From Imhoffiella fuscus (GTDB lineage Bacteria; Pseudomonadota; Gammaproteobacteria; Chromatiales; Chromatiaceae): 64,000 nucleotides of DNA. Below are positions 17,525 to 25,660 of the stretch, piece by piece. The position numbers were made by a program, and so were the translations under genes. The notes under the pieces are model-generated. The model had not been told where the DNA came from. It ran no database searches and saw only the letters and a list, made by a program, of their open reading frames with translations. Each line of letters starts with the position of its first letter. Positions within the stretch are counted from its first letter, which is position 1. The stretch spans positions 62,001 to 126,000 of the forward strand of contig NZ_JBHUHX010000001.1 in NCBI RefSeq assembly GCF_042682685.1. Direction: 5' to 3'.

Positions 17525-18793
17525 TCAGTTGAGCTGTATGCGCTGACCCCAGGGCACCGGGGTGCGTCCCTTCACCAGCCAGATGACGGGATAGGTGGGC
17601 TCGCGCGTTGGAAACTCGCCGTTGGCGTCGGTGAAGTAGACCAGCAGGTCCGGAGGCCGCTCACGGTCGGCGATCCACTCGAACACCGGCGTGAAGCGGG
17701 TCCCGCCGCCCCCAGCGAGCTGAGCGGGACGCTGGAAGGCGTCCCAGGGCTCGAACTGGAAGGGCGCGCCCGGATCGAGCCGCGCATCGCAGGGGAGCAG
17801 GGTGACACGCGCCCGCACCTGTCCCTTGAGCGCGTCGATCTCGGCCATGAAGTCGTCGAGTTCGCCGCTTCGAATGGAGCCCGAGGTATCGATCGCCACG
17901 ACCAGATCCATCTGGTGGCTGTGCAGACGGGGCAGGATGAAACCGCCCTCGCGGCGCGAGGGGCGGTGATAGTCGTAGTCGTCCCGAGCGTGGGCCGTGA
18001 GATAGCGTGCGAGCAGCATGCGCCAGGGCAGCTGGGGCTGGAGCAGATGCTCGATCATGCGCGCCATCTCGCCGCCGAGCTTGCCGGCTTGGAGTGCCTG
18101 CTGGGCGGCGCCGGCGAGTCGCTGCCGCCATTGCGTCGCGAGCGTCTCCCGCTCGCTCGCCGACAGGGGGCGGGGCTCGGGCGCGACCGAGCCCTCGGTG
18201 TCGGTCTCGGGGGTTGGCGCGCTGGATCCTGCCCCGCCATTGTCCTCTGCATCTTCTGCGTCCCGACTGCCGTTCGACTCGGTGTCGTTATGCTCGGGTC
18301 GGCTGCCGTTCGATCCTGCTTCTCGGTCGTAGAGATGCTGGTCGAGCGTCTCGGACGGGTCCTCCTCGTCGATCAGCGGATAGATTTCCTCGGCGGTCAG
18401 TCCCTTGAATCGCGGCTGCGCGAGCGCGGAGTGCGGCGGGGTCAGTCCGTCGTCGATCAGAAGCGGGTTGATCGCGTGGTCGCAGGCCAGATCCCAGCGA
18501 TGCTTGATTCGGTGCTGGCGTCGCGCGAAGTGCGAGAGCGCGCAGTGCAGTGCCTCATGGGCCAGGATGAACTGGGTCTGCTCCAGAGTCAGCGACGCGA
18601 TGTAAGCCGGATTGAAATAGAAGGATTTGGCGTCGGTCGCGGTGGTTGGGCACCAGTCGGAGCCGGCTGCCTTCAAGGGTAGGCGCAGCACCAGCGCGCC
18701 CAGGAAGGGCTTGTCGAGGATGAGGCGCGTGCGCGCTGCGGTCAGCTTGGTCTCGACCGCAGACGGGTCCGGCTGCATGGCGGCCTCAGGCAT
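17525..18793 (-). CDS. VWA-like metallopeptidase-type protein
   Basis: A 422-residue protein. The N-terminal part has FILAHEALHCALSHFARR, an HExxH site as in VWA-like putative metallopeptidases (COG3864). A low-complexity Ser/Asn/Glu-rich linker (about residues 155-215) separates it from a C-terminal von Willebrand-type domain with DLVVAIDTSGSIRSGELDDF (MIDAS DxSxS) and VYFTDANGEFP. ATG 18793 overlaps the MoxR stop by eight bases, so the ATPase and this protein are coupled. MoxR/VWA pairs act as metal-insertion or remodelling chaperones; the client here is unknown. Confidence 0.82.
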   Translation of the reverse strand: MPEAAMQPDPSAVETKLTAARTRLILDKPFLGALVLRLPLKAAGSDWCPTTATDAKSFYFNPAYIASLTLEQTQFILAHEALHCALSHFARRQHRIKHRWDLACDHAINPLLIDDGLTPPHSALAQPRFKGLTAEEIYPLIDEEDPSETLDQHLYDREAGSNGSRPEHNDTESNGSRDAEDAEDNGGAGSSAPTPETDTEGSVAPEPRPLSASERETLATQWRQRLAGAAQQALQAGKLGGEMARMIEHLLQPQLPWRMLLARYLTAHARDDYDYHRPSRREGGFILPRLHSHQMDLVVAIDTSGSIRSGELDDFMAEIDALKGQVRARVTLLPCDARLDPGAPFQFEPWDAFQRPAQLAGGGGTRFTPVFEWIADRERPPDLLVYFTDANGEFPTREPTYPVIWLVKGRTPVPWGQRIQLN

Positions 18794-19829
18794 AGAGCAT
18801 GACGTCCGATACGGATTGAGCCCAGTCGGCGAAGGCGGGTATCTCGAAGAGTCGGTTGCCGAGCGCGCGGTGCAGATCGGAGACCAGCATCACGCCCATC
18901 TCGCGCTCATGGAAATGCCCGGCGTAGTTGAGGATGTTGCCGATGAGGGTGTGACCGTCGTCCTCCCCGGTCGCGCGGATCGCCCGGCCGACCAGGGCGG
19001 CGGCGACGGCATACTGGAGGTCGATCTCGCGCGGAACGCTCACCGACTCGCCGCGCGCGATGGCGTCCAGGTCCGGCATCTGTTGCAGGCTGCGGATGAA
19101 GGCGGCCAGCTCGATTCCGGCGGCCGGCCCGACGCAGGCCTGAAGCGCCCCTTGGAGCAGGTCCGGGTCGTTCTGGAATTTCTGGAGTCCGCGATGGGCG
19201 AACTCCCAGGATCGCGGCGATGGAAAGGCGACCGGATTGTGGGCGGGATCGAAATCGAACAGGAGTTCGGGGCGGAAGCGCAGGAAGGCGATAAGGCGTT
19301 CGTCGATACCGTTGGCATAGGCCCAGGCCACCCAGTCGTCCAGATGGGTCTCGACCTCGAAGTGGGCGAAACGGTTGGCCAGCGGCGCCGGCATGGCGTA
19401 GGTGACGCCGCGATCGCCCTGGCGGTTGCCGGCGGCGAAGATGGCCCAGCCGTTCGGAACGCGATACTCGCCCAGTCGGCGGTCCAGGATGAGTTGATAG
19501 GCTGCGGCCGAAACCGCTGGCGGGGCGGAGGTGATCTCGTCGAGGAAAAGGATGCCGCTGAGGCCGTGGCGCTGGATGTCGGGCAGGACCGCAGGGATGG
19601 CCCATTCGACCCGGTTGCCGTCGCGGAAGGGGATGCCGCGCAGGTCGCTCGGTTCCATCTGCGACAGTCGGATGTCGATCACCGGAACACCGTGGTGTCC
19701 GGCGGTTTGAGACACTATCTGTGATTTTCCGACCCCCGGCGGCCCCCAAAGCATGGTCGGCGTGTGGTGGCCCTCGGCGGTACTGGCGAGCTCGCGATCC
19801 AGGACGCGAAACAACTGGGCTGGACGCAT
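18786..19829 (-). CDS. MoxR-type AAA+ ATPase
   Basis: A 347-residue AAA+ ATPase. Walker A is LWGPPGVGKSQI (residues about 27-38); Walker B is GILFLDEITSAPPAV near 92; sensor 1 is IFAAGNRQGDRG near 130, with an arginine-finger candidate in PLANRFAHFE. It is the first gene of a two-gene operon with the VWA-like protein. MoxR-VWA systems generally use ATP to remodel or metal-load a partner protein. No substrate gene adjoins. Confidence 0.88.
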   Translation of the reverse strand: MRPAQLFRVLDRELASTAEGHHTPTMLWGPPGVGKSQIVSQTAGHHGVPVIDIRLSQMEPSDLRGIPFRDGNRVEWAIPAVLPDIQRHGLSGILFLDEITSAPPAVSAAAYQLILDRRLGEYRVPNGWAIFAAGNRQGDRGVTYAMPAPLANRFAHFEVETHLDDWVAWAYANGIDERLIAFLRFRPELLFDFDPAHNPVAFPSPRSWEFAHRGLQKFQNDPDLLQGALQACVGPAAGIELAAFIRSLQQMPDLDAIARGESVSVPREIDLQYAVAAALVGRAIRATGEDDGHTLIGNILNYAGHFHEREMGVMLVSDLHRALGNRLFEIPAFADWAQSVSDVMLYA

Positions 19830-20191
19830 GGCGTGTCTGGTTCCTCCGGGTCGGATGATCGCAAGGGTCGGCTGGATGAGGCTGAATGGCTCAGATGGGA
19901 CTGAATCGGCGGTTTGGCAACCGCTTGAAATTGATGATCGTCATTGCAACCCAGGTGCCGTTCGATTGCCCATGCTTCTTGTCACCTATTAGAAAAACGC
20001 TGTATTCTTATGTCCCTTCTCGTCCCCGTGATCGTGCCCGCTGTCGGGCGACGCTCCGTCCGAGAGTCTATAACCAGAGAGGACTCGACGGGTCCCGCCG
20101 ATGAGGGTCGGATTCGTCCACAGAATAAATCGATGGCCCAGTCCTGATGGATGCCGCCTTCACCAAATGAAAAACAGCTCGGAGACCGGAA
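19830..20191. other. Divergent gap upstream of MoxR gene and small ORF
   Basis: A 362-base gap between the MoxR start and the small protein at 20192. It contains one plausible plus-strand promoter (separate entry) and is less GC-rich than its surroundings. No gene was recognised here. Confidence 0.4.
19979..20008 (+). promoter_or_regulatory. Possible sigma-70 promoter of small ORF
   Basis: TTGTCA at 19979-19984, an 18-base spacer and TATTCT at 20003-20008. It would give a leader of roughly 175 bases before the 65-residue protein. The match is fair; nothing else supports it. Confidence 0.35.
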
Positions 20192-20389
20192 ATGAACCAG
20201 TTCTACTACGATGCCGTGACCAAGATGGAGCAGATGGGCGTCGACGATGAATACATCCAGGGATGGCAGTGTGGTTTCCTCCAGAACCCCAAGCGCGAGG
20301 AGCAGCGTCTGACCGAGGCCTATGAGGCCGGTTACAGCGACGGCGAGGAGAAGAGTGCCGAGAACTTCGGTAATTGGATTACGGCCTGA
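20192..20389 (+). CDS. Small acidic protein of unknown function
   Basis: A 65-residue protein (MNQFYYDAVTKMEQMGVDDEYIQGWQCGFL...). GAGACCGGAA before the ATG can serve as ribosome site. Composition is that of a real gene: acidic, rich in Tyr and Trp with one Cys, and with no membrane segment. The repeated pattern YIQGWQCGFL / YEAGYSDGEEK suggests a small helical domain. I do not recognise the family. It stands alone between the divergent MoxR operon and the convergent ABC permease gene. Confidence 0.65.
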   Translation: MNQFYYDAVTKMEQMGVDDEYIQGWQCGFLQNPKREEQRLTEAYEAGYSDGEEKSAENFGNWITA

Positions 20390-20433
20390 ACTCAGCCGCT
20401 GACTGACCTCGGCCTCGCGCACACGAGCGAGGC

Positions 20434-20500
20434 AGGATTTGCAGGATCGGGAAGGATCTTCGCTCCTGCAAATCCTTGAAATCCTGCCGATCCCTTCCTG
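20434..20500. repeat. Palindromic intergenic repeat with AAATCCT units
   Basis: AGGATTTGCAGGA (20434-20446) and its exact complement TCCTGCAAATCCT (20464-20476) enclose a 17-base loop; ATCCTGCCGATCC continues the pattern to about 20493. It lies between the convergent stops of the small gene and the ABC permease gene, where it could act as a bidirectional terminator. The CAAATCCT/AAATCCTG sub-units look like a dispersed intergenic repeat. Confidence 0.55.
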
Positions 20501-20509
20501 AAACCCCGT

Positions 20510-22999
20510 TCAACCCGCCCGTCTGAGCGAGTGCAGTGGTGGCCGAATCAGCAGCGGATAGGTCGCCAGGGTTCCGGCCAGCCCGATCGCCAATCCGGAG
20601 CCTAGGACGCCGACGACCCAGAGCCAGGGGTTGAAGCTGAACTCCAGCTCGAACAGTTGCTCGGCCAGCAGCCAGCCGGTGGCCTCGGCGAAGATCGAGG
20701 CGAGCAGTCCGGCCAGCAGTCCGGCGGCGGTGAACTCGACCGCCAGACTTCCAAGCAATGCCCGACGCCCGGCCCCCAGCGTGCGCAGGATGCCGTGCTC
20801 GGCGCGCCGATCCTCCAGGCTTGCCTGGATTCCCGCGTACATCACCAGCAGCCCCGCCAAGATCGTGAAGGCGAAGACGTATTCGACCGCCAGCACGCCT
20901 CGGTCGATCACCTGTCGCACCTGTCCCAGAATGGCGTCCACGTCCAGCGGCGTCACGCTTGGGAATCGTCGCGACAACTCGGCGACCAGCCCCTCGTTCT
21001 CGCGCGCGAGGTGGAAGCTGGTGATATAGGTCGCGGCCTCGTCGCGCAGCAGGGCCGGGCTCGCGGTGACGAAGAAGTTGACGTTGAAGCTGTCCCACTG
21101 CACCTCGCGCAGACTGGTCACGGGGCCGCTGACGGCGTGACCCGAGATCCAGAAGGTGAGCGTGTCGCCCAATGCGATGCCGAGTGTTTCGGCGATGCCG
21201 GTCTCGACCGAGAACTGGGGCGGCGCCTCTTCTCCAGACCACCAGTTGCCGGCGACGATGCGGTTGTCCGGTTGAGGTTCGGTGCCGTAGCTGAGGTTGA
21301 ATTCGCGGGTCGCGAGCCGCTCGGCGCGCGGATCCTCGTAGTCGCTCGGCTCGATCTCATGGGCGTTGATGCGGGTCAGGCGGCCCCGGATCATGGGATA
21401 GATCGGAGCCCGGTCGATGCCCGCTTCGGCGAGGAAGTCCCTGAGCGGTTCGACCTCTTCGGGTTGGATGTTGATGAGGAAATAGTTGGGTGCGTCGGTC
21501 GGCAGGCTGTTCTGCCAGGCGTGCAGCAGGTCGAGTCGAACCACGGCCAGGAGCAGCAGCGCCAGGATTCCGATTCCGAAACCGCCGATCTGCAGCACGG
21601 CCCCGCTCGGGCGTCGCGCCAGGGCCGCCAGTCCCAGTCGCCAGATGCCCCGGACCCGTCCGGTCAACCGCCCGGCCAGACGGACCAGGAGCAGGACGCA
21701 GAGGACGAGCGTGACCAGCGCGCCCATTACCCCGGCGATCAGTTTCCAGGCCAGCGACAGGTCCTGCGCCTGCCAGAGGATCAGCAGCGCGAGGGCGCCG
21801 CCTGCCGCCACGAGCGCCAGCGTGGCCGGCGCTTTCGGTCCGCCGATGTCGCGGCGCAGTGCCCGCAGCGGGGTGACGCGGGTCAGTTGCAGGAGCGGCG
21901 GAAGGGCGAATCCGAGCAGGCAGATGAGACCGGTGGCGACACCCGTCACGATCGGGGCTGCCGAGGCCGGAGGCAGATCCTCTCCGAGCCAGTCGCTCAG
22001 CGCGCCGACGAGCCCGGCCTGGGCGAGCCAGCCGACCAGGCAGCCAACCAGGCTTGCGATCAGTCCGAACAGCACCAGCCGCAGCAGAAAGATCCGTGTC
22101 AGCAGGCGTCGTGGTGCACCCAGGCAGCGCATGATGGCGACCGCGTCCGTTTGGCGTTCGACCAGGCGATGGCTGGCCAGCGCGATGGCGGCGCCCGCGA
22201 CCAGGAGTGTCGTCAGTGTGGCGAGATGCAGGAAGCGGGCGGCACGCTCGACCGCCGAAGCGAATTCGGGACGCGCCTCGCTCGCCGATTCGGCCGACAT
22301 ATTGGCCGCGAGCCGTGGCTCGATCCAGTCGCGATAGCGTGACACCGCCTCGGCATCGCCGGCGATCAGCAGACGATGGGTGGCGCGGCTGGCCGGTCCG
22401 ATGAGTCCTGTGGCCTTCAGGTCGGCGATGTTCATCATGACCCGTGGCGCGATGTTGAAGAAACTGCGTCCCTCGTCGGGTTCGCGGGTCAGGATGGCGC
22501 CGATGCGCAGCCGCGTCTCGCCGATTTTGATGCGGTCGCCGATCTGGACCTGCAGCAGGGGCAGGAGTCGCGATTCCAGCCAGACCTCGCCGGCGGGAGG
22601 ACCCTGGGGTACGGGTGCGTCCTGGCTATCCGTATTCGCGCGGATCCGCAGTTCGCCGCGCAGCGGATAGGCCGGGTCGACGGCCTTGATGTTGACCAGT
22701 TGGGGCGTCTGGTCCGTGACCACGACGCTGCGGAATTCGAGTGTGCGGGCCGTGCTCAGGCCGCGCGTCTCGACCTCGTCGGCGAGCGTTTCGGGCAGAG
22801 GGGTGGAGGATTGGATCGAGAGGTCGGAGGCGATCAATTCGCCGCCCTGACGCTCCATGGTGGCCTCGACCCGGTCGGTGAAGAAGCCGACCGCCGTGAC
22901 GGCCGCGACCGTGATCACCAGGGCGGCGGCCAGCAGATAGAGCTCGCCGCTGCGCCAGTCGCGGCGCAGCAGTCGCAGACTGATCCGCCAGGCGCTCAT
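20510..22999 (-). CDS. FtsX-like ABC exporter permease, YbbP type
   Basis: An 829-residue permease with an N-terminal membrane segment (GELYLLAAALVITVAAVTAVGFFTD), a periplasmic MacB-PCD-like domain, and two FtsX blocks of membrane helices (about residues 255-470 and 715-820), including LAGLLVMYAGIQASLEDRRAEHGILRTLGAGRRALLGSL. This duplicated layout is that of YbbP. With the adjoining ATPase it would form an exporter or mechanotransmission complex in the inner membrane. Its GTG/ATG start overlaps the ATPase stop by four bases (22996-22999). Function of YbbAP in lipid handling is suggested by the tesA neighbour. Confidence 0.88.
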   Translation of the reverse strand: MSAWRISLRLLRRDWRSGELYLLAAALVITVAAVTAVGFFTDRVEATMERQGGELIASDLSIQSSTPLPETLADEVETRGLSTARTLEFRSVVVTDQTPQLVNIKAVDPAYPLRGELRIRANTDSQDAPVPQGPPAGEVWLESRLLPLLQVQIGDRIKIGETRLRIGAILTREPDEGRSFFNIAPRVMMNIADLKATGLIGPASRATHRLLIAGDAEAVSRYRDWIEPRLAANMSAESASEARPEFASAVERAARFLHLATLTTLLVAGAAIALASHRLVERQTDAVAIMRCLGAPRRLLTRIFLLRLVLFGLIASLVGCLVGWLAQAGLVGALSDWLGEDLPPASAAPIVTGVATGLICLLGFALPPLLQLTRVTPLRALRRDIGGPKAPATLALVAAGGALALLILWQAQDLSLAWKLIAGVMGALVTLVLCVLLLVRLAGRLTGRVRGIWRLGLAALARRPSGAVLQIGGFGIGILALLLLAVVRLDLLHAWQNSLPTDAPNYFLINIQPEEVEPLRDFLAEAGIDRAPIYPMIRGRLTRINAHEIEPSDYEDPRAERLATREFNLSYGTEPQPDNRIVAGNWWSGEEAPPQFSVETGIAETLGIALGDTLTFWISGHAVSGPVTSLREVQWDSFNVNFFVTASPALLRDEAATYITSFHLARENEGLVAELSRRFPSVTPLDVDAILGQVRQVIDRGVLAVEYVFAFTILAGLLVMYAGIQASLEDRRAEHGILRTLGAGRRALLGSLAVEFTAAGLLAGLLASIFAEATGWLLAEQLFELEFSFNPWLWVVGVLGSGLAIGLAGTLATYPLLIRPPLHSLRRAG

Positions 23000-23697
23000 G
23001 CCAGCGTCTCCAGTCGGCCGTCGCGCATCCGCAGGCGGCGGTCGCAGCGTTCGGCCAGGCGCGGGTCGTGCGTGACCAGGATCAAGGCCGCATCGCTGGC
23101 CTGGCGCAGATCGAGCAGCAGGTCGATGATCTGTTCGCCCGTCTGCTGGTCCAGATTCCCGGTCGGTTCGTCGGCGAAGAGCACGCTCGGGCGCGGCGCA
23201 TAGGCGCGCGCGATGGCGACCCGCTGCTGTTCGCCGCCCGAGAGCTGGCGCGGATAGTGTCCCGCGCGGGCGGCGAGACCGACCCGTTCCAGCGCCGAAT
23301 CGGCACGTTCGGCCGCATTCGCTGTCCCAGTGAGTTCCAGGGGCAGTAGTACGTTCTCGCGCGCGGTCAGGGTCGGGAGCAACTGGAAATTCTGGAACAC
23401 GAACCCGACCCGGCCGGCGCGCAGCTCGGCGCGTCCGTCCTCGTCCAGGTCGCCGATGCGCCGATCGCAGAGCCAGACCTCGCCCGCGCTGGAGTCGTCC
23501 AGTCCCGCCAGCAGCGAGAGCAGGGTGGATTTGCCCGATCCGGAGGCGCCGAGGATGGCCACGGCCTCGCCAGCGTCGATCTCCAGGTCCAGCCCTTCGA
23601 GGATGGTCAATCCGCCGGCCGGACCGTTAACATGTTTGCCCAAGCCGATCGCCTTCGACAGGGTTTGCGGCACTGTTCGAGTCAAAGGTTCTGACAT
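22996..23697 (-). CDS. ABC transporter ATP-binding protein, YbbA/LolD type
   Basis: A 233-residue ATPase. Walker A is GASGSGKSTLLSLLAG, the signature is QLSGGEQQRVAIARA, and Walker B is PSVLFADEPTGNLD, followed by the switch His in LILVTHDPRLAERC. It belongs to the MacB/LolD group that pairs with FtsX permeases. ATG 23697 (MSEPLTRTVP) is the likely start; its CAT complement overlaps the ATG of the divergent tesA gene by two bases. The ybbA-tesA divergent arrangement is the same as in E. coli. Confidence 0.9.
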   Translation of the reverse strand: MSEPLTRTVPQTLSKAIGLGKHVNGPAGGLTILEGLDLEIDAGEAVAILGASGSGKSTLLSLLAGLDDSSAGEVWLCDRRIGDLDEDGRAELRAGRVGFVFQNFQLLPTLTARENVLLPLELTGTANAAERADSALERVGLAARAGHYPRQLSGGEQQRVAIARAYAPRPSVLFADEPTGNLDQQTGEQIIDLLLDLRQASDAALILVTHDPRLAERCDRRLRMRDGRLETLA

Positions 23698-24316
23698 GAT
23701 CCGACTACTCCTCATCTGTATCCTGGCGTTTCCCGCCATCGTGATCGCCAAGCCGCCGGTCGTGCTGGTTCTGGGCGACAGCTTGAGCGCCGGCTATGGG
23801 CTGGCTCCGGGCGAAGGCTGGGTCTCGCTGCTCGCCGAGCGTTTGAAGGCCGATGGTCGCGCGCAGACCGTCGTGAATGCCAGCGTGTCGGGCGACACCA
23901 CGGCGGGCGGCCTGACGCGTCTACCGTCGCTGCTCGCTCGGCATCGGCCGGCGGTGCTGGTCATCGAATTGGGCGCGAACGACGGTCTGCGCGGGCTTGG
24001 GCTCGATGTGGTCCGACAGAATCTGACTCGGTTGGTTCAGCTGGGGCGGGACGCCGGGTGTCGTGTTCTCTTGATCGGCGTGCGGCTGCCGCCGAACTAC
24101 GGTGCGTCCTACACCCAGGGCTTTCAATCCCTGTTCGGCGAGGTTGCCGCGTCGCTCGACGTGCCCCTGGTTCCGGCCCTGCTCGCCGATGTCGCCGAGC
24201 ACTGGGATCTGATGCAGGCGGATGGATTGCATCCGCTGGCCAAGGCTCAGGGGCGTATCCTCGATAATGTTTGGCCGGCGCTCGAACCACTGTTGAGCGC
24301 GTCCGAGGAGCACTGA
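23696..24316 (+). CDS. tesA: Acyl-CoA thioesterase I / lysophospholipase TesA
   Basis: A 206-residue GDSL hydrolase. The signal peptide MIRLLLICILAFPAIVIA is followed at once by the GDSL block VVLVLGDSLSAGYGL (Ser nucleophile), then SVSGDTTAGG (block II Gly), IELGANDGLRG (block III Asn) and DGLHPLAKAQ (block V Asp-x-x-His). It is a periplasmic thioesterase, protease and lysophospholipase. ATG 23696 shares two bases with the start of the opposite-strand ABC ATPase, so its promoter must lie within that gene. Confidence 0.93.
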   Translation: MIRLLLICILAFPAIVIAKPPVVLVLGDSLSAGYGLAPGEGWVSLLAERLKADGRAQTVVNASVSGDTTAGGLTRLPSLLARHRPAVLVIELGANDGLRGLGLDVVRQNLTRLVQLGRDAGCRVLLIGVRLPPNYGASYTQGFQSLFGEVAASLDVPLVPALLADVAEHWDLMQADGLHPLAKAQGRILDNVWPALEPLLSASEEH

Positions 24317-24412
24317 TTTCGTGCCAGGTTTCGATCATTGGCCATCCTTGGATGGTCTTGGTTTCCTTTTGTCCAGCCTCGGCTGGATATCCATCGATTG
24401 GGGGTCTATGAC

Positions 24413-25546
24413 ATGCAACGCGTGACGATCGTGGGGGCCGGCTTTGCCGGTTTGACCGCCGTCCGGGCGCTGCGCCAAGCCGATCCGAGTCTCGAGATCA
24501 CGCTGGTCAGCCGCAAGCCCGAATTCGTCTACTATCCCGGCCTGATCTGGGTGCCCTCGGGGCTGCGCACCGGGGACGATCTGGTCATCGACCTGGGGCG
24601 CTTTTTCGAGCGGATGCGGGTGAATCACATCCCCGGCGAGGCGACAGGTCTCAGCGCGGATGGTCGCGTCCTGGAGACCACCTATGGTCCGATCGAGAAC
24701 GACGGTCTCATCCTCGCCAGCGGCGGACGCTTCATCAAGAAGCTGCCTGGAATCGAGCATGCCATCGTTCCCTGCGAGGGCGTGGCGGCGGCCAAGGCGA
24801 TTCGCGATCGGGTCAAGGCGATGGACGGCGGCAGCATCGCCATGGGCTTCGCCAGCAACCCGAATGAGCAGAGCTCCATGCGCGGCGGACCCATGTTCGA
24901 GTTCCTGTTCGGCATAGACAACCAGTTGCGCAAGGAGAAGCGGCGCGACAGGTTCAAGCTCCATTTCTTCACCCCGGCCGAGCGTCCCGGCAACCGTCTC
25001 GGGCCCAAGGCGGTCGATGGCCTGTTAGCCGAGATGAAGCGTCGGGGGATCGAGACCCATCTCGGCAGCAAGATGAAGGGCTTTTCGGAGACCAAGGTCA
25101 CCACCGAGAGCGATGAGTTCGATGCCGATCTCATCCTCTTCATGCCGGGTGTGACGGGCAACGCCTGGTTCGACAACACCAGTTTGCCGCGCTCGCCGGG
25201 CGGTCTGCTCCAGGCCGACGCCCAGTGTCGGGTGCCTGGGTTCGAGCGGGTCTACGTGGCGGGCGACTCGGGCAGCTTCCCCGGGCCGGACTGGATGCCG
25301 AAGCAGGGCCACATGGCGGATCTGCAGGCACGCGCTGCGGCGAAGAATCTGCTGGCCGAATTCGCCGGTCGCGAGCCCAAGGCGGGATTCCGGGTCGAGC
25401 TGCTGTGCATCGTCGATACCAACGACAGCGGCATGCTCGTGGCCCGAAACGAGAAATACAACCTGGTGCTGCCCTCGATGAAGCTCTTCCACTGGCTCAA
25501 GCGCTTCTTCGAGTGGATGTATCTGCGCCGCTACCGCTCGGCCTGA
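24413..25546 (+). CDS. SQR-like FAD-dependent oxidoreductase
   Basis: A 377-residue flavoprotein of the sulfide:quinone reductase / flavocytochrome c / NDH-2 superfamily. VTIVGAGFAGLTAVRAL is the FAD dinucleotide fold, DGLILASGGRFIKKLPG the second half of the nucleotide domain, and VYVAGDSGSFPGPDWMPKQGHMADLQA the C-terminal FAD-binding block. The C-terminal KLFHWLKRFFEWMYLRRYRSA is an amphipathic membrane-binding tail as in SQRs. Where canonical SQRs have a catalytic Cys before GPxxE, this protein reads SSMRGGPMFEFLF without Cys; remaining Cys are in VPCEG, AQCRV and ELLCIVD. It may be an atypical SQR or a relative with another substrate. Confidence 0.72.
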   Translation: MQRVTIVGAGFAGLTAVRALRQADPSLEITLVSRKPEFVYYPGLIWVPSGLRTGDDLVIDLGRFFERMRVNHIPGEATGLSADGRVLETTYGPIENDGLILASGGRFIKKLPGIEHAIVPCEGVAAAKAIRDRVKAMDGGSIAMGFASNPNEQSSMRGGPMFEFLFGIDNQLRKEKRRDRFKLHFFTPAERPGNRLGPKAVDGLLAEMKRRGIETHLGSKMKGFSETKVTTESDEFDADLILFMPGVTGNAWFDNTSLPRSPGGLLQADAQCRVPGFERVYVAGDSGSFPGPDWMPKQGHMADLQARAAAKNLLAEFAGREPKAGFRVELLCIVDTNDSGMLVARNEKYNLVLPSMKLFHWLKRFFEWMYLRRYRSA

Positions 25547-25660
25547 ACCAGCTACCAGCTACCAGCTACCAGCTACCAGCTACCAGCTACCAGCAAGATT
25601 ATAGTGCTGGCGGCTGGCGGCTGGCGGCTGGCGGCTGGCGGCTGGCGGCTGGCGGCTGGC
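25547..25660. repeat. Two adjoining heptamer tandem arrays
   Basis: ACCAGCT is repeated 6.9 times (25547-25594), a 12-base AT-rich spacer follows, then CTGGCGG is repeated 7.7 times (25607-25660). The second array is roughly the reverse complement of the first (CCAGC against GCTGG), so the whole can fold into a long imperfect hairpin. It begins at the base after the SQR-like stop and its last C is part of the secF stop codon. It could end transcription in both directions. Related CCAGC-type elements occur at 39331 and 48781. Confidence 0.9.

Noticed and set aside
25547..25660. Tandem repeats as a CRISPR array
   Set aside because: Units are seven bases with no unique spacers, and no cas genes adjoin.
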